From Pseudozobellia sp. WGM2 (lineage in GTDB: Bacteria; Bacteroidota; Bacteroidia; Flavobacteriales; Flavobacteriaceae): a stretch of 64,000 nucleotides of DNA. The stretch covers positions 1 through 64,000 of the forward strand of contig NZ_JADNYK010000007.1 in the NCBI RefSeq assembly GCF_017810075.1. Direction: 5' to 3'. Made by a program: the position numbers and the translations under genes. Below the pieces are notes generated by a model. The model was given only the letters and a program-made list of their open reading frames with translations. It was not told the DNA's origin and did no database searches. Of this stretch, positions 16,767 to 25,981 are shown piece by piece. How positions within the stretch are numbered: position 1 is the first letter of the stretch; each line of letters begins with the position of its first letter.

Positions 16767-18860
16767 TCAATCCTTTAAATAAACCGTTTGGGTAAAAGCG
16801 CCGTTGGCAGCTACATCCCAAACCTCAATACGAACCCACTTTCTGTTTTTGAGTTCTGCCTCAAAGCTGAATTTATCAGTTCCGAAGGCATTGGTATGGT
16901 TCATATCAATACGCTCCCTAAAAACCGAATTGCCATCACCAGAGATAATCTCAATAAAATTTAGAGGGAAAGTCCAATCCAGCTCCAAATCTATCTTAGC
17001 TTCCCCATTTTTTAATTGCAATGACTCTCCCGATTCTTTTCCATCTACCTTGAAGGCAGGTATGCGAATCTCTCCCGTTGTAGAAAAGAAACTGCCCTGG
17101 CTAAGTTGGTCCAGTACATTGCCCCATCCTTCCGAGAAACTAGGCAAATTTGGCATCTTAAGATAGTTGACATTCATATGGGCATACATTTCGTTCTCAA
17201 ATGATATAGTGAACAAATCGGCTTCCGCCAACACCTTTTTTTGGTGTCCCCAATTGTTCATATCATCCAATAGGTCAAGCACTCGTAAACCAAGTTTGGG
17301 TGTCGACAAATCTGCGGGCATGGCTTTCCAAGCACCTCCCAAAAAGCGATCCGATTTAAAAAAAGTTTCGTTTTTGTATGCATCAGGGTAACCCGTTGAG
17401 CCCTTTATTCTTGGATGGGCCGTCCAGACCAATCCGTTTTCCAATTCCAATAATTTCAACATTTCGTCACTATTGCCAATTCGGTAGACCTTTCCGAAAT
17501 CTGGCACTTCACTTACGAAAGGCTGGTCTTCGCTTCTGGCCATAATCCAATAGACCGGTTTGGGGAAAAAAGCCATGTAATGTCCTCCTAAAAACTCATT
17601 AGGTTCTTCACCCGGCAACAGCAAAAACTCATCATCCGACCATCTTTCTCCCATATCGAACAAAGCCTTTAGTTCCTGCAATCTCAAACTATCGGGCCCC
17701 TGTGGATGTGCCGTGTAATGAAATTCGCCCAAGTGAACGATATCAACCCCCATATCTTTAAAGACATCAACAAATTCGGGTTTCTCAGGAACTTCTTTGC
17801 CCGCCCTGACTACGTTTATAATAAACTCATTGTGAAAATGGCTTGAAAGGGTCTTATGATTTTCCAATGGACGATAGGTATCGCCATTCGTGAATTTCTT
17901 GATTTCTTCCAAGACCGTTTCGGGAGATTCAGAACCTAGGTACGCAAAGAAATTAAGTCGTTGTTCTGACTTCGGGGGCGCATTGAACCAAGGTACAAAC
18001 CTATTGTCTCCATCAGGTTCGTGCCTGATCCCGACACCAAACTTACCCACCATATCTCTATAATTTTTACCATGCCAGACCGATTTGAGATTGAAGGCTT
18101 CATCTAAGGGATAGAAATACTGATGTGGTGGAGGAAAAATGGCTAGCGCTCCTTTTTCGCCATGTGCAAGAGCAGTTCTAAATTTGACCGCCTTATTGGT
18201 TGCAGAGTCGATTTGAACCTCTGCTGTTTCAAATCTTGAATTTGCATTATCGAGATACGAAACGTTGGTTGCACTTTCAAATGTTAAACCCGCATCGTAC
18301 AAAACAGCCTTGGCATTCTCATCGGTAGAAATTACGGCAGCTATATTAAAAAGTGGAATACCGTTGTATATAGTCAACTCGAGCTTTCCGCTGAAAGACG
18401 GTGAGGTAATCTCAGAAATAGAAACAACAGTTCTATTAGCGTTTTTTGATACCTCAACACTCTTCTTGTTTAATTTAAGTACATGAGATTCATAGGGGCG
18501 GGTATGTACCTTATCGAAAAAAATAGTCCAACCATTTTCTGGTTTAAGCGTTCGGCTTCCCTCATTTAATAAAAATACAGGATCTGCCGATTCCGCGATA
18601 CTAGTCCTCTTTCCGCTGTCTAAAATAGAAAGTTCACTGAATAAAGGCTTGTCATTATCGAAATTCAGATTCAGTTCTGCAATCGAGCCATTTTTCAACG
18701 GCCATGATAACAACAAGCCTTCTTTTGTTCTGGTAACATCGGTATTATTCGCCACTTGATTTTTCGGCAATTGAATTTGTATTTGGGCATGCATTGAAAA
18801 TGCCATCCAACAAATACTCAAGCATATAAACTTTTTAACCAACATTACCATTCCAGCCAA
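16767..18860 (-). CDS. Secreted PHP-like metallohydrolase candidate
   Basis: A 697-residue protein with a Sec signal peptide ending MHA-Q; the start may be 18860 or the ATG at 18845. Residues to about 340 look beta-rich and of no family I recognise. Further on are metal-ligand-like patterns HLGEFHYTAHPQ, LLLPGEEPNEFLGGHYM and LVWTAHPR, spaced as in the PHP fold (CehA/McbA-like hydrolases), ending in a beta-sandwich-like C-terminus (about 600-697). PHP enzymes use a multi-metal centre to cleave phosphoesters or related bonds; the substrate here is unknown. It is the last gene of the - strand cluster, 2 bases after the ThuA stop, and ends 15 bases from the convergent haloperoxidase gene. The PHP assignment is tentative. 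Confidence 0.6.
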   Translation of the reverse strand: MAGMVMLVKKFICLSICWMAFSMHAQIQIQLPKNQVANNTDVTRTKEGLLLSWPLKNGSIAELNLNFDNDKPLFSELSILDSGKRTSIAESADPVFLLNEGSRTLKPENGWTIFFDKVHTRPYESHVLKLNKKSVEVSKNANRTVVSISEITSPSFSGKLELTIYNGIPLFNIAAVISTDENAKAVLYDAGLTFESATNVSYLDNANSRFETAEVQIDSATNKAVKFRTALAHGEKGALAIFPPPHQYFYPLDEAFNLKSVWHGKNYRDMVGKFGVGIRHEPDGDNRFVPWFNAPPKSEQRLNFFAYLGSESPETVLEEIKKFTNGDTYRPLENHKTLSSHFHNEFIINVVRAGKEVPEKPEFVDVFKDMGVDIVHLGEFHYTAHPQGPDSLRLQELKALFDMGERWSDDEFLLLPGEEPNEFLGGHYMAFFPKPVYWIMARSEDQPFVSEVPDFGKVYRIGNSDEMLKLLELENGLVWTAHPRIKGSTGYPDAYKNETFFKSDRFLGGAWKAMPADLSTPKLGLRVLDLLDDMNNWGHQKKVLAEADLFTISFENEMYAHMNVNYLKMPNLPSFSEGWGNVLDQLSQGSFFSTTGEIRIPAFKVDGKESGESLQLKNGEAKIDLELDWTFPLNFIEIISGDGNSVFRERIDMNHTNAFGTDKFSFEAELKNRKWVRIEVWDVAANGAFTQTVYLKD

Positions 18861-18862
18861 TT

Positions 18863-19621
18863 TTACTTATTCAACCAATTAAGGCTATTCTTCAATAAAG
18901 TTTGATACGCCTGTAAATCGTGGGCTCTTTCATCATGCCCCAACGTATTGCCTACAATTTTTGCCTTTGGATGTTTTACTACCCAAACCACAGGAAATTC
19001 TTCACCTGACTCTAAACCTTTACCAATGGCCAAGACCTCGACATCTGTTCCGGCAGGGTCTTTTTCCCAACGATAAAGTTCATCTACAATTCTAAAAGTA
19101 GCCGGAACGTCTTTCATAATAGGATGCTCCGGTTTGGTGACAATCACTTCAAACTCTTGCAGTTCTTCATGTGAGCGTGATCCGCCACCTACCAACTCTT
19201 TATTGTATTTGGGCCAATCTTCCCAATTGTACCATGTACTCGGGTGGTAGATTAGCATATCGAGTTTACCACTTTCTACATTTGAAAAAATGGATTCTTG
19301 AACCTCGCTACTCAAAGGTTTGTTGTTGGTCAGCATAAGCACATCAACAACTGGAACCAAAGAAGCTATTTCCGCCATATCTTCGGAATAGACTACAGTA
19401 TTTCTGCCATTGTCACTCATGATTTTTCCATCAGTTTTTCCGAAGAACTTTAAAAAATCATGGGATCCGCCTCCTCCGGTAATAGCAATTTTACTGGCCT
19501 TCTTATTATTGGCTATGTAATGCCCCTTTGCAGCATCAGTAGCATATTCTTTTGGCAGTTCTTGCGTCTTACAACCGACGGCCATCGTCAATGTAGCAAG
19601 ACCTAATAGTATGTTTCTCAT
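18863..19621 (-). CDS. ThuA-domain lipoprotein
   Basis: A 252-residue lipoprotein (lipobox AVGC, Cys17). The mature part is one ThuA domain, a class I glutamine-amidotransferase-like fold: KIAITGGGGSHDF, DVLMLTNNKPL, LDMLIYHPSTWYNW, then the typical end FPVVWVVKHPKAKIVGNTLGHD. ThuA proteins are linked to trehalose and other sugar utilisation, often beside sugar-oxidising dehydrogenases, but the reaction is poorly known. Here the gene lies 39 bases downstream of a propeller/azurin dehydrogenase-like gene and directly before the PHP-like gene. The three look like one operon tail working outside the cytoplasm on a modified sugar. Confidence 0.85.
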   Translation of the reverse strand: MRNILLGLATLTMAVGCKTQELPKEYATDAAKGHYIANNKKASKIAITGGGGSHDFLKFFGKTDGKIMSDNGRNTVVYSEDMAEIASLVPVVDVLMLTNNKPLSSEVQESIFSNVESGKLDMLIYHPSTWYNWEDWPKYNKELVGGGSRSHEELQEFEVIVTKPEHPIMKDVPATFRIVDELYRWEKDPAGTDVEVLAIGKGLESGEEFPVVWVVKHPKAKIVGNTLGHDERAHDLQAYQTLLKNSLNWLNK

Positions 19622-19660
19622 TTTCTGTTATATTTCTGTTTATATATCGTTCTCACCTGG

Positions 19661-22372
19661 TTATGCCCCAGTGACCTGAACCTCTTTTTCACCATTGGGC
19701 ATTACCATAATGACCCCTTGCATAAACCTCCAATGCCCAGGAAATGTACACACAAAAGGATATCGGCCCGGCTTGTTCGGTAAGTTGATGATAATGGAAT
19801 CACTTTCATTCGGGGCAAGCATAGTGGTCGCACCCAAGACATAGCGAGAATTAGGAACGTAACCCATTTTTTCTGCTTCCGGGGTAGCCACAAACTCGTC
19901 TACCAAGGGTCCAAAAGCATCAAGGCTTTCAGGTCTTACAACCACTAAGTTATGTGGCATTTGATCTATATTCTTCAATTTGATTTCTATGGTTTGACCC
20001 GCTTTGGCAAAAAGTTCGGTTTGGTCAAAAGCCATTTCTTGGGGAACCGTTTTAAGATCAAAGACCACATCGGCCTTGGTCTCGCCCACTTTGCCGATAC
20101 CCATATCGATGTATTGATCACCTCCGGTATTTTTACAGTGCAGCGCTATTACATTTTTGCCTTTCTTGAACAATTCGCTTTTGGCCTCATCAAGTTTAAT
20201 GAACTTATAGTCTTGACCACTGGAACCGGATTCAGCCATCAATTTCTCGCCGTTGATAAAAACTTCATAGTCATCGTCGTGGGTAATCTTCAAGACTGGC
20301 TCTTCAATTGCTTCATTCAATTGAAACTCTTTTCTTAACCAGATGTCATTGGTATCCCAAAGAGATTTAGCTTTTTCGATGGCCTTGCCCCCGAAAAAAG
20401 CATCTCCCTTTTTCCAGTTCGATGTATTAAACTGCTCCGATGCCCAATCATCCCCGGGGTTTGTAGTCGTATATGACCATTGCGATGCACGCTCTTCGGC
20501 AGAAGGAACTATCATTTCTACGACAGCGGGATCAACCGTTTCATAATTCAATTCCCTAAAATATACCTTAGTTGCTGCATTCAGCCACTTGTCAGAACTA
20601 TTGGATGCATCACCGGCCAATTTTTCCATGGCATTATAAAGTCCTGTTGATTCAGGAAGTTCAGATGCCCTAACTATTGCCGCCAATCGTACCTGAGGAT
20701 TCGAGTCGGTCAATAATTTAGACCCTGCAAGTAATTCACTACCCGTCGTATCATTTGGCAACAAGGCCATTGCTGCTCTTTTCACCGCAAAGCTTCCATT
20801 TTCAAGCGCTTTTTTTAAAAGATCTTGCGTTTTGGCATCTTCCGCATCAAAGGCGCCCAAACCATCTAAAGTCCATAAGGCATGTAAAACGGGAGCATTG
20901 GTTTCATCATTCTCGCCCAAAACTTCCTCGGCCATAGCGGTTAATTCCCCAACTAGTTCTTTTCTGTCTCCTTCCACAATCAAGCGTTGCGCCGTGATTC
21001 GCCAAAAAAGATTGTCGCTTTTTAAAGCACTCAAAAGAGCTTCGTTGTCATCAGCGTCTAAGGATTTGATGGAATCATCAGTCTTATCGTCGTATTTGAC
21101 AATGTAGATACGCCCATGCCCATAATCTCTTAGTTTATTGATGTGAGCATTACCCTCACCTTTGTCGGCATTCCATATTTGATTGTCCATTCCCCTTTTA
21201 TCGGGATTATGCTGAATAACTGGATTGTACCAATCTGCAACCCAAAGATTGCCATCTGGCCCGGTTTCGGCAAAAACAGGAGCACACCATGCATCTGTAC
21301 TGGCAAATATATTACCGCCATCAACTTCTTTATAACCGGCCCCATCCTTTACAATTTTGGCTACATGTACCAAATGCCCGGTAGGCTCAGCAACGTACAT
21401 CTGGTTTCTATATTCTTTCGGATAATTGCCCGCTGTATAAAAGTTAGCGCCAGAAGCTGCGGTAAAACCACCTCGAACGTCAACCTGTTGTAGAGGAATG
21501 TCGGTAACCGGAGAAATTTCATAATGGCCTTGAATGAAATCGGCATTCAGGGCCCAAGAAGGTAACTTTTCTAAATATTCATAGTATTTTAGGGGAATAC
21601 CTACATAACAAGCGTGGTTATTATTGGCCGTAGAACCGAATATTTCGAAGTTCTCGTTGTATCCCATTCCCCAAGTATTGTTATCGAACTGACCTACCGG
21701 TTCTAAGAAAGAACCGTCTTGGCCAAAGCGATAAACCCCTCTTTCGAACTTGACATTCTTATCACCGAAGGTATTTTCAAATCCGGAATATCCAACAGCA
21801 CCCCATAAGGCATTATCAAGACCATACCTCAAACTTGAAGGCCCTGCATGGGTATCGAATGTACCGAAACCACCAAAAAGAACGGTGCGCTTGTCCATTT
21901 TGTCATCACCATCGGTATCTTCCAAAAAGACCATTTCGGGCGCCTGGGACACTATAGCGCCCCCCTTCACCAAAACGATTCCGGTGGTCAAACTTTGTAC
22001 AGTAGCAAAGTCGGTAAACTTATCTGCCTTGCCGTCACCATCGGTATCCTCACATATGGTAATGCGGTCACCACCCACATCATTCGCCAAGTCGTGGGGA
22101 TAATCTTTTGACTGCACTACCCATAGCCTTCCTTTCTCATCCCAAGTAAAGGCTATTGGGTTGATAATGTTCGGTTCGGCAGCAAAAAGATGTGCGCTAA
22201 AGCCTTCCGGTAACTGAATGTGCTTTTGTGAATCTTCAGGACTCAGTGGATCTTGTACCTTAGGATTTTCCCCCGTGTAGGTAAGAGGCGGTGGCGGTTC
22301 TTTCGTCTCGGTACAGGAATTGAGCCCCATACCCAAAATGGCCAAAAAAATGCCAGATCTAAATTTTATCAT
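19661..22372 (-). CDS. Membrane-bound dehydrogenase-like propeller with HEAT repeats and azurin domain
   Basis: A 903-residue lipoprotein (LNSC, Cys20). Domains in order: a six-bladed propeller of the planctomycete-type membrane-bound dehydrogenase family, about 50-410 (LPEGFSAHLFAAEPNIINP, GPDGNLWVADWYNPVIQH); HEAT-like helices about 440-590; a galactose-binding-like sandwich about 630-765 (HDDDYEVFINGEKL); and a type 1 copper (azurin-like) domain about 775-895. The copper ligands are visible: His in MPHNLVV, then Cys, His and Met in VCTFPGHWRFM. No CxxCH haem motif is present, so the built-in cupredoxin may be the electron exit instead of the cytochrome domain often fused in this family. 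The substrate is unknown, probably a sugar or sugar acid. Confidence 0.85.
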   Translation of the reverse strand: MIKFRSGIFLAILGMGLNSCTETKEPPPPLTYTGENPKVQDPLSPEDSQKHIQLPEGFSAHLFAAEPNIINPIAFTWDEKGRLWVVQSKDYPHDLANDVGGDRITICEDTDGDGKADKFTDFATVQSLTTGIVLVKGGAIVSQAPEMVFLEDTDGDDKMDKRTVLFGGFGTFDTHAGPSSLRYGLDNALWGAVGYSGFENTFGDKNVKFERGVYRFGQDGSFLEPVGQFDNNTWGMGYNENFEIFGSTANNNHACYVGIPLKYYEYLEKLPSWALNADFIQGHYEISPVTDIPLQQVDVRGGFTAASGANFYTAGNYPKEYRNQMYVAEPTGHLVHVAKIVKDGAGYKEVDGGNIFASTDAWCAPVFAETGPDGNLWVADWYNPVIQHNPDKRGMDNQIWNADKGEGNAHINKLRDYGHGRIYIVKYDDKTDDSIKSLDADDNEALLSALKSDNLFWRITAQRLIVEGDRKELVGELTAMAEEVLGENDETNAPVLHALWTLDGLGAFDAEDAKTQDLLKKALENGSFAVKRAAMALLPNDTTGSELLAGSKLLTDSNPQVRLAAIVRASELPESTGLYNAMEKLAGDASNSSDKWLNAATKVYFRELNYETVDPAVVEMIVPSAEERASQWSYTTTNPGDDWASEQFNTSNWKKGDAFFGGKAIEKAKSLWDTNDIWLRKEFQLNEAIEEPVLKITHDDDYEVFINGEKLMAESGSSGQDYKFIKLDEAKSELFKKGKNVIALHCKNTGGDQYIDMGIGKVGETKADVVFDLKTVPQEMAFDQTELFAKAGQTIEIKLKNIDQMPHNLVVVRPESLDAFGPLVDEFVATPEAEKMGYVPNSRYVLGATTMLAPNESDSIIINLPNKPGRYPFVCTFPGHWRFMQGVIMVMPNGEKEVQVTGA

Positions 22373-22421
22373 TCTTCTATATTCTTGATTAGTAAGTAGG
22401 CCTTTCAGGTAGGCCCTCGGT

Positions 22422-22829
22422 CTATTTTTTTCGGTAACTGGCGTAAGGTTCTTGTTGGCTCACATCAAGCGTACCTGCTTCCCAACCTTCTGGTGGCGAC
22501 AATACGGCCAGAAACTCAAGATCACCCTTACCCGCATTAAAGGTGCTATGCACCACATCTTTATCTATATATATTGAATCACCCACTTCTAGATATTGCA
22601 TTTCACCTTCAATCCATTGTTCGGCCCTTCCCTTAAGTATGTACAGTATTTCGTGCATATTAGGGTGCCGGTGAAAATCGTGGCCCATGCCCTCGGGCAC
22701 TACCACTTTGACCATATAAGACTGTGCCCCTGCCATGGTCTCAGGGTGGTAATGCCAATAATGTAGCCTGCCAACGGTTTCTTCGAACATTAAATCTTCT
22801 TTCTTAACAAATTTCCATTGATCGGACAT
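22422..22829 (-). CDS. Cupin-domain protein
   Basis: A 135-residue cytoplasmic single-domain cupin. Both cupin motifs are present: motif 1 as HDFHRHPNMHEILYILKG (about 57-74) with a His-rich metal site, motif 2 as GDSIYIDKDVVHSTFN (about 86-101). Single cupins of this size bind a metal and act as isomerases, epimerases or dioxygenases on small, often sugar-derived molecules. It lies 10 bases after the PEP-hydrolase-family gene and before the dehydrogenase-like gene. A role in handling a keto- or acid-sugar intermediate is reasonable, but not shown. Confidence 0.85.
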   Translation of the reverse strand: MSDQWKFVKKEDLMFEETVGRLHYWHYHPETMAGAQSYMVKVVVPEGMGHDFHRHPNMHEILYILKGRAEQWIEGEMQYLEVGDSIYIDKDVVHSTFNAGKGDLEFLAVLSPPEGWEAGTLDVSQQEPYASYRKK

Positions 22830-22839
22830 GTTCCAGTTT

Positions 22840-23700
22840 CTAAAGGGTTAACGATTTGAACTCTTTGGTCAAATTGGTCAAGGAAGCCTCAACACCCATT
22901 CTTTCCAAAGAGGAAGCACCCACAAAACCGTGCAAACCGTCAACGTGATCTAAGGTATAGCGCACATCTTCAGGAGTATTAATAGGTCCGCCGTGAGCCA
23001 AGAAGAAAGTATCTTTATTCGCTTTTTTTACAGCATGCACTATAGCTTGGGTGCGTTCCAGAGCAGCATCCATAGATACCGATGCCCCTGTTACCCCGAT
23101 AGAACCACCTACTGTCGTACCCACGTGAGCTATAATGGCATCTGCCCCTGCATCGGCCATCTGAACCGCTTCTTCTGGCTTTGCCACGTAAACTATAGAA
23201 AATAGGTCCATACGAGTAGCTAAATCTACCATTGCCACCTCCTTCTGAAAGCTCATACCTGTTTCTTCCAGTACATTTCTAAAATGACCATCGATGATAG
23301 AATGGGTAGGAAAGTTGTTAACCCCTGAGAAACCCATGTCTTTTACTTGCCCCAAAAAGTGCCACATTCTTCTTCGAGGGTCGCTACCATGTACCCCACA
23401 GATTACGGGAACTTCTTCAACAACTGGCAAGACTTCAAACTCGCCGATTTCCATAGCGACCGCATTGGCGTCACCATAGGCCATCATACCGGCAGTTGAA
23501 CCATGACCGCTCATTCTAAACCGTCCTGAGTTGTATATTATAATAAGGTCGGCCCCTCCTTTTTCTATAAACTTAGCACTAATTCCCGTGCCAGCCCCGG
23601 CCGCAATAATTGCTTTGTTTTGATCAACAACCTTTTTTAGGCGATCTCTTACTTCTTGTTTGGTATAGGGGTTTCCTTTTCCTGTCCACTTATTAGGCAT
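22840..23700 (-). CDS. Phosphoenolpyruvate hydrolase-family TIM-barrel protein
   Basis: A 286-residue cytoplasmic barrel of the PEP_hydrolase family. Recognised parts: AAGAGTGISAKFIEKGGADLI (about 35-55), SGHGSTAGMMAYGDAN, PVICGVHGSDP, GVNNFPTH, ADAIIAHVGTTVGGSIGV and FLAHGGPI. Relatives are annotated as TIM-barrel signal transduction proteins or PEP hydrolases and almost always pair with a Tm-1-like ATP-binding protein, which is exactly the gene upstream (54-base gap). Recent thinking links the pair to cleavage of a beta-keto-acid-like sugar derivative, but I cannot assign the reaction. Length is normal for the family and no key feature is missing. Confidence 0.85.
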   Translation of the reverse strand: MPNKWTGKGNPYTKQEVRDRLKKVVDQNKAIIAAGAGTGISAKFIEKGGADLIIIYNSGRFRMSGHGSTAGMMAYGDANAVAMEIGEFEVLPVVEEVPVICGVHGSDPRRRMWHFLGQVKDMGFSGVNNFPTHSIIDGHFRNVLEETGMSFQKEVAMVDLATRMDLFSIVYVAKPEEAVQMADAGADAIIAHVGTTVGGSIGVTGASVSMDAALERTQAIVHAVKKANKDTFFLAHGGPINTPEDVRYTLDHVDGLHGFVGASSLERMGVEASLTNLTKEFKSLTL

Positions 23701-23754
23701 ACTTTGATATTTAATTTTGGTTATACTTATATTTTGTTTGAACTACTTTCGATT

Positions 23755-24990
23755 TTATTGATTCATTAGCAGCAATAACTCTTCGGTTATTACCTCGGCA
23801 AACTCAGGTGTGTTTACGTTTACATCTACCTCTACTACTTTTATTTTCGGATCTAAATGCTCACGGATAGACCTAAAAAGTTGTTTATCGGCCTGGGCAT
23901 CATAAAATACCTCGCCCTTAGCTCCTATTTTAGATAATCCGTTCAAGGGAAGAACAACGGTTACGGCTTTTTTTGAACTGTTCAACCTTTCAGCCATTTG
24001 CCTCCCCAGTATACCGTTCTCTTCTTTATTCGTTCTCATGAGGGTTACGTCGGGTGCCCATGAGAACAAATGCCTGTGTTGGTATTTTTCAGGAACCGTA
24101 CTTTTCGCGGCAAAATTCACCATATCAATACACCCGGGAACCACTACTTGTGGAAGGCCTATTTTTGAAGCAGCTTTTAATCTATGGGGACCAGCGCTAC
24201 AGATACCCCCGCACAGCTCATCGGCCAATTCAGTGATCGTAAGGTCAAGTACGGCATCAAAAACACCTTCTTCCATTAAAGACTCCATCGTTTTGCCTCC
24301 ACTGCCTACGGCATGAAAAGCCAGAACATCGTATCCTTTCGACTTTAAGATTTCAGAAGCCCTATTTGCACATACCGTGGTGTTACCAAATACACTAAGG
24401 GCTATATTACCTCTGGTATCGCTATCTTTCAAAGGCGCGATATTGGCCATTCCTAAAATGGCACCTGCAGCTTGATTGATCAACACCCTGCTTATACGAT
24501 TAAGGCCCGCTACATCGACAATAGATGGCATAAGAACAATATCTTTATCCTCGATCTTTTCAGATAAATCTTTGGTGGCCAAAGTGCTCAAACACAGTTT
24601 TGGCACACCGAACGGTAGGGTTTTCATAGCTTCTATAGCCACAAAAGTACCGCCACCACCGCCCATTCCAACAACTGCATTTATCTCATTCTTTTGAAAA
24701 AGATTGATAAGAATTTGTCCCGCACCTTTACCCATAACAATGAGAGCCTCTCCTCTATCGTTCGCCTCCCTCAATGCTGCGATGTCTAGCTCTGCAGCTA
24801 ATGCAACTTGATCAGCCTCAAAATTTACGGGAAATCGGTCGGTACTGCCTAAAACACCCGTATTAATGGAAACTACCTCAGCACCTCCTTTTGTCAAACA
24901 ACTATGTAGGTAGGCAAAATCTTCTGCTTTGGTATCAAAACAGCCCACCATCGCCACCTTAGTCTTTTCACTCATATTCTTATTAATCAT
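23755..24990 (-). CDS. Tm-1-like ATP-binding protein (UPF0261)
   Basis: A 411-residue cytoplasmic protein. N-terminal ATP-binding half: KVAMVGCFDTKAEDFAYL, then ALIVMGKGAGQILINL and the glycine run VVGMGGGGGTFVA (about 128-140). C-terminal half: AVGSGGKTMESLMEEG, DLTITELADELCGG and QVVVPGCIDMVNF. This matches the UPF0261/Tm-1 family. Its ATG overlaps the upstream GH43 stop (ATGA), which indicates translational coupling; an internal ATG at 24975 is an alternative start. With the PEP-hydrolase-family partner it forms a conserved two-gene module of unsettled chemistry, embedded here in a polysaccharide operon. Confidence 0.88.
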   Translation of the reverse strand: MINKNMSEKTKVAMVGCFDTKAEDFAYLHSCLTKGGAEVVSINTGVLGSTDRFPVNFEADQVALAAELDIAALREANDRGEALIVMGKGAGQILINLFQKNEINAVVGMGGGGGTFVAIEAMKTLPFGVPKLCLSTLATKDLSEKIEDKDIVLMPSIVDVAGLNRISRVLINQAAGAILGMANIAPLKDSDTRGNIALSVFGNTTVCANRASEILKSKGYDVLAFHAVGSGGKTMESLMEEGVFDAVLDLTITELADELCGGICSAGPHRLKAASKIGLPQVVVPGCIDMVNFAAKSTVPEKYQHRHLFSWAPDVTLMRTNKEENGILGRQMAERLNSSKKAVTVVLPLNGLSKIGAKGEVFYDAQADKQLFRSIREHLDPKIKVVEVDVNVNTPEFAEVITEELLLLMNQ

Positions 24991-25970
24991 TTTTTGCCCT
25001 TAAGTTGCAAAAACCTAAATGTGTTTTTATCTATGCTTATTTCTTCGTGCCCTTCGTCACCGTCGCTAAATTCTAATTTGACCATTGCCGTACGTCTCGG
25101 CTGTACCTTTGAATCATCAAAATGAGTGTGAAAGACATAATACAAAGAACCGTCTTCATGCTCTAGAACATCGCCGTGGCCGGTTCCGTTGATTCCTAAA
25201 ATCACTTTCGTAATAAAAGGTCCGTTTTTAGATTTGGTCCAAGGACCTAAAGGATGATCGCTAGTGGCATAGCCAACGGCATAATCAGGGTTACGAAAAT
25301 CATTCGCGGAATAAATCATGTAATAAATTCCGTTTCTCTTCAAAATAGTTGGTCCTTCGGTTACAGGCCATTCACTATCCCACGTATTTTCCCAAGGCAA
25401 TTCGCCAGAAATACATTCTTTTAAGGTCTCAGGTTTAATGGCCTCTAACGAGTCTTCAAGTTCAGCCACAAAAATTCGGTTACCCTCTGTCAACCTTACA
25501 TGGTAAAGGTATTTTTTACCGTCATCATCAAAGTAGATAAAGGGATCGATTTGCCTTACAGCGGCCTGCAAGTCTTTCTTTTCTTTATTCTTAAAAGGAC
25601 CGGAAGGATGGCTCGAAGTAGCCAATGCGATGTGCTCATCGGCAGTATAGGCCATATAATATTTAGAGTCGTACTCAAATATTTGTGGAGCCCAAAAGCC
25701 CTTTGTACCAAATGCATCTCCCTTTCTCATGGCCAACCCTTTTGATGGGCCAGATGGACCCTGCCAGTCAACTAAATCTTTGGAAGTGTAGACCAAGAAA
25801 CCTTTATCCTTTCCCATTTTTGGATCTCCGGTGGTTCCATATAAATAATACGTACCATCTTCCTGAAAAATAGTCGGATCGGCCATCAAAGGATTTGCCA
25901 AGGAATCTTGACCATAACCGCTGAAAAGAAAGCCGATAAAAATGGGTAGAAAAGAAATGCTACATCTCAT
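24987..25970 (-). CDS. GH43-family glycosidase (secreted)
   Basis: A 327-residue exported enzyme; signal peptide 1-20 ends GYG-Q. It is a single five-bladed propeller of glycoside hydrolase family 43 with the expected acidic triad: D31 (MADPTI, general base), D142 (QIDPF, pKa modulator) and E205 (VTEGP, general acid). Family activities are mainly alpha-L-arabinofuranosidase, beta-xylosidase and exo-beta-1,3-galactanase; sequence alone does not decide which. It lies 11 bases after the epimerase gene and overlaps the next gene by 4 bases, so it belongs to the core operon. Confidence 0.9.
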   Translation of the reverse strand: MRCSISFLPIFIGFLFSGYGQDSLANPLMADPTIFQEDGTYYLYGTTGDPKMGKDKGFLVYTSKDLVDWQGPSGPSKGLAMRKGDAFGTKGFWAPQIFEYDSKYYMAYTADEHIALATSSHPSGPFKNKEKKDLQAAVRQIDPFIYFDDDGKKYLYHVRLTEGNRIFVAELEDSLEAIKPETLKECISGELPWENTWDSEWPVTEGPTILKRNGIYYMIYSANDFRNPDYAVGYATSDHPLGPWTKSKNGPFITKVILGINGTGHGDVLEHEDGSLYYVFHTHFDDSKVQPRRTAMVKLEFSDGDEGHEEISIDKNTFRFLQLKGKK

Positions 25971-25981
25971 TGGTCGGTAAT

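Noticed and set aside
19661-22372. Haem-binding (PVC-type) cytochrome in the propeller protein
   Set aside because: No CxxCH motif exists in the protein; the C-terminal domain has type 1 copper ligands instead.
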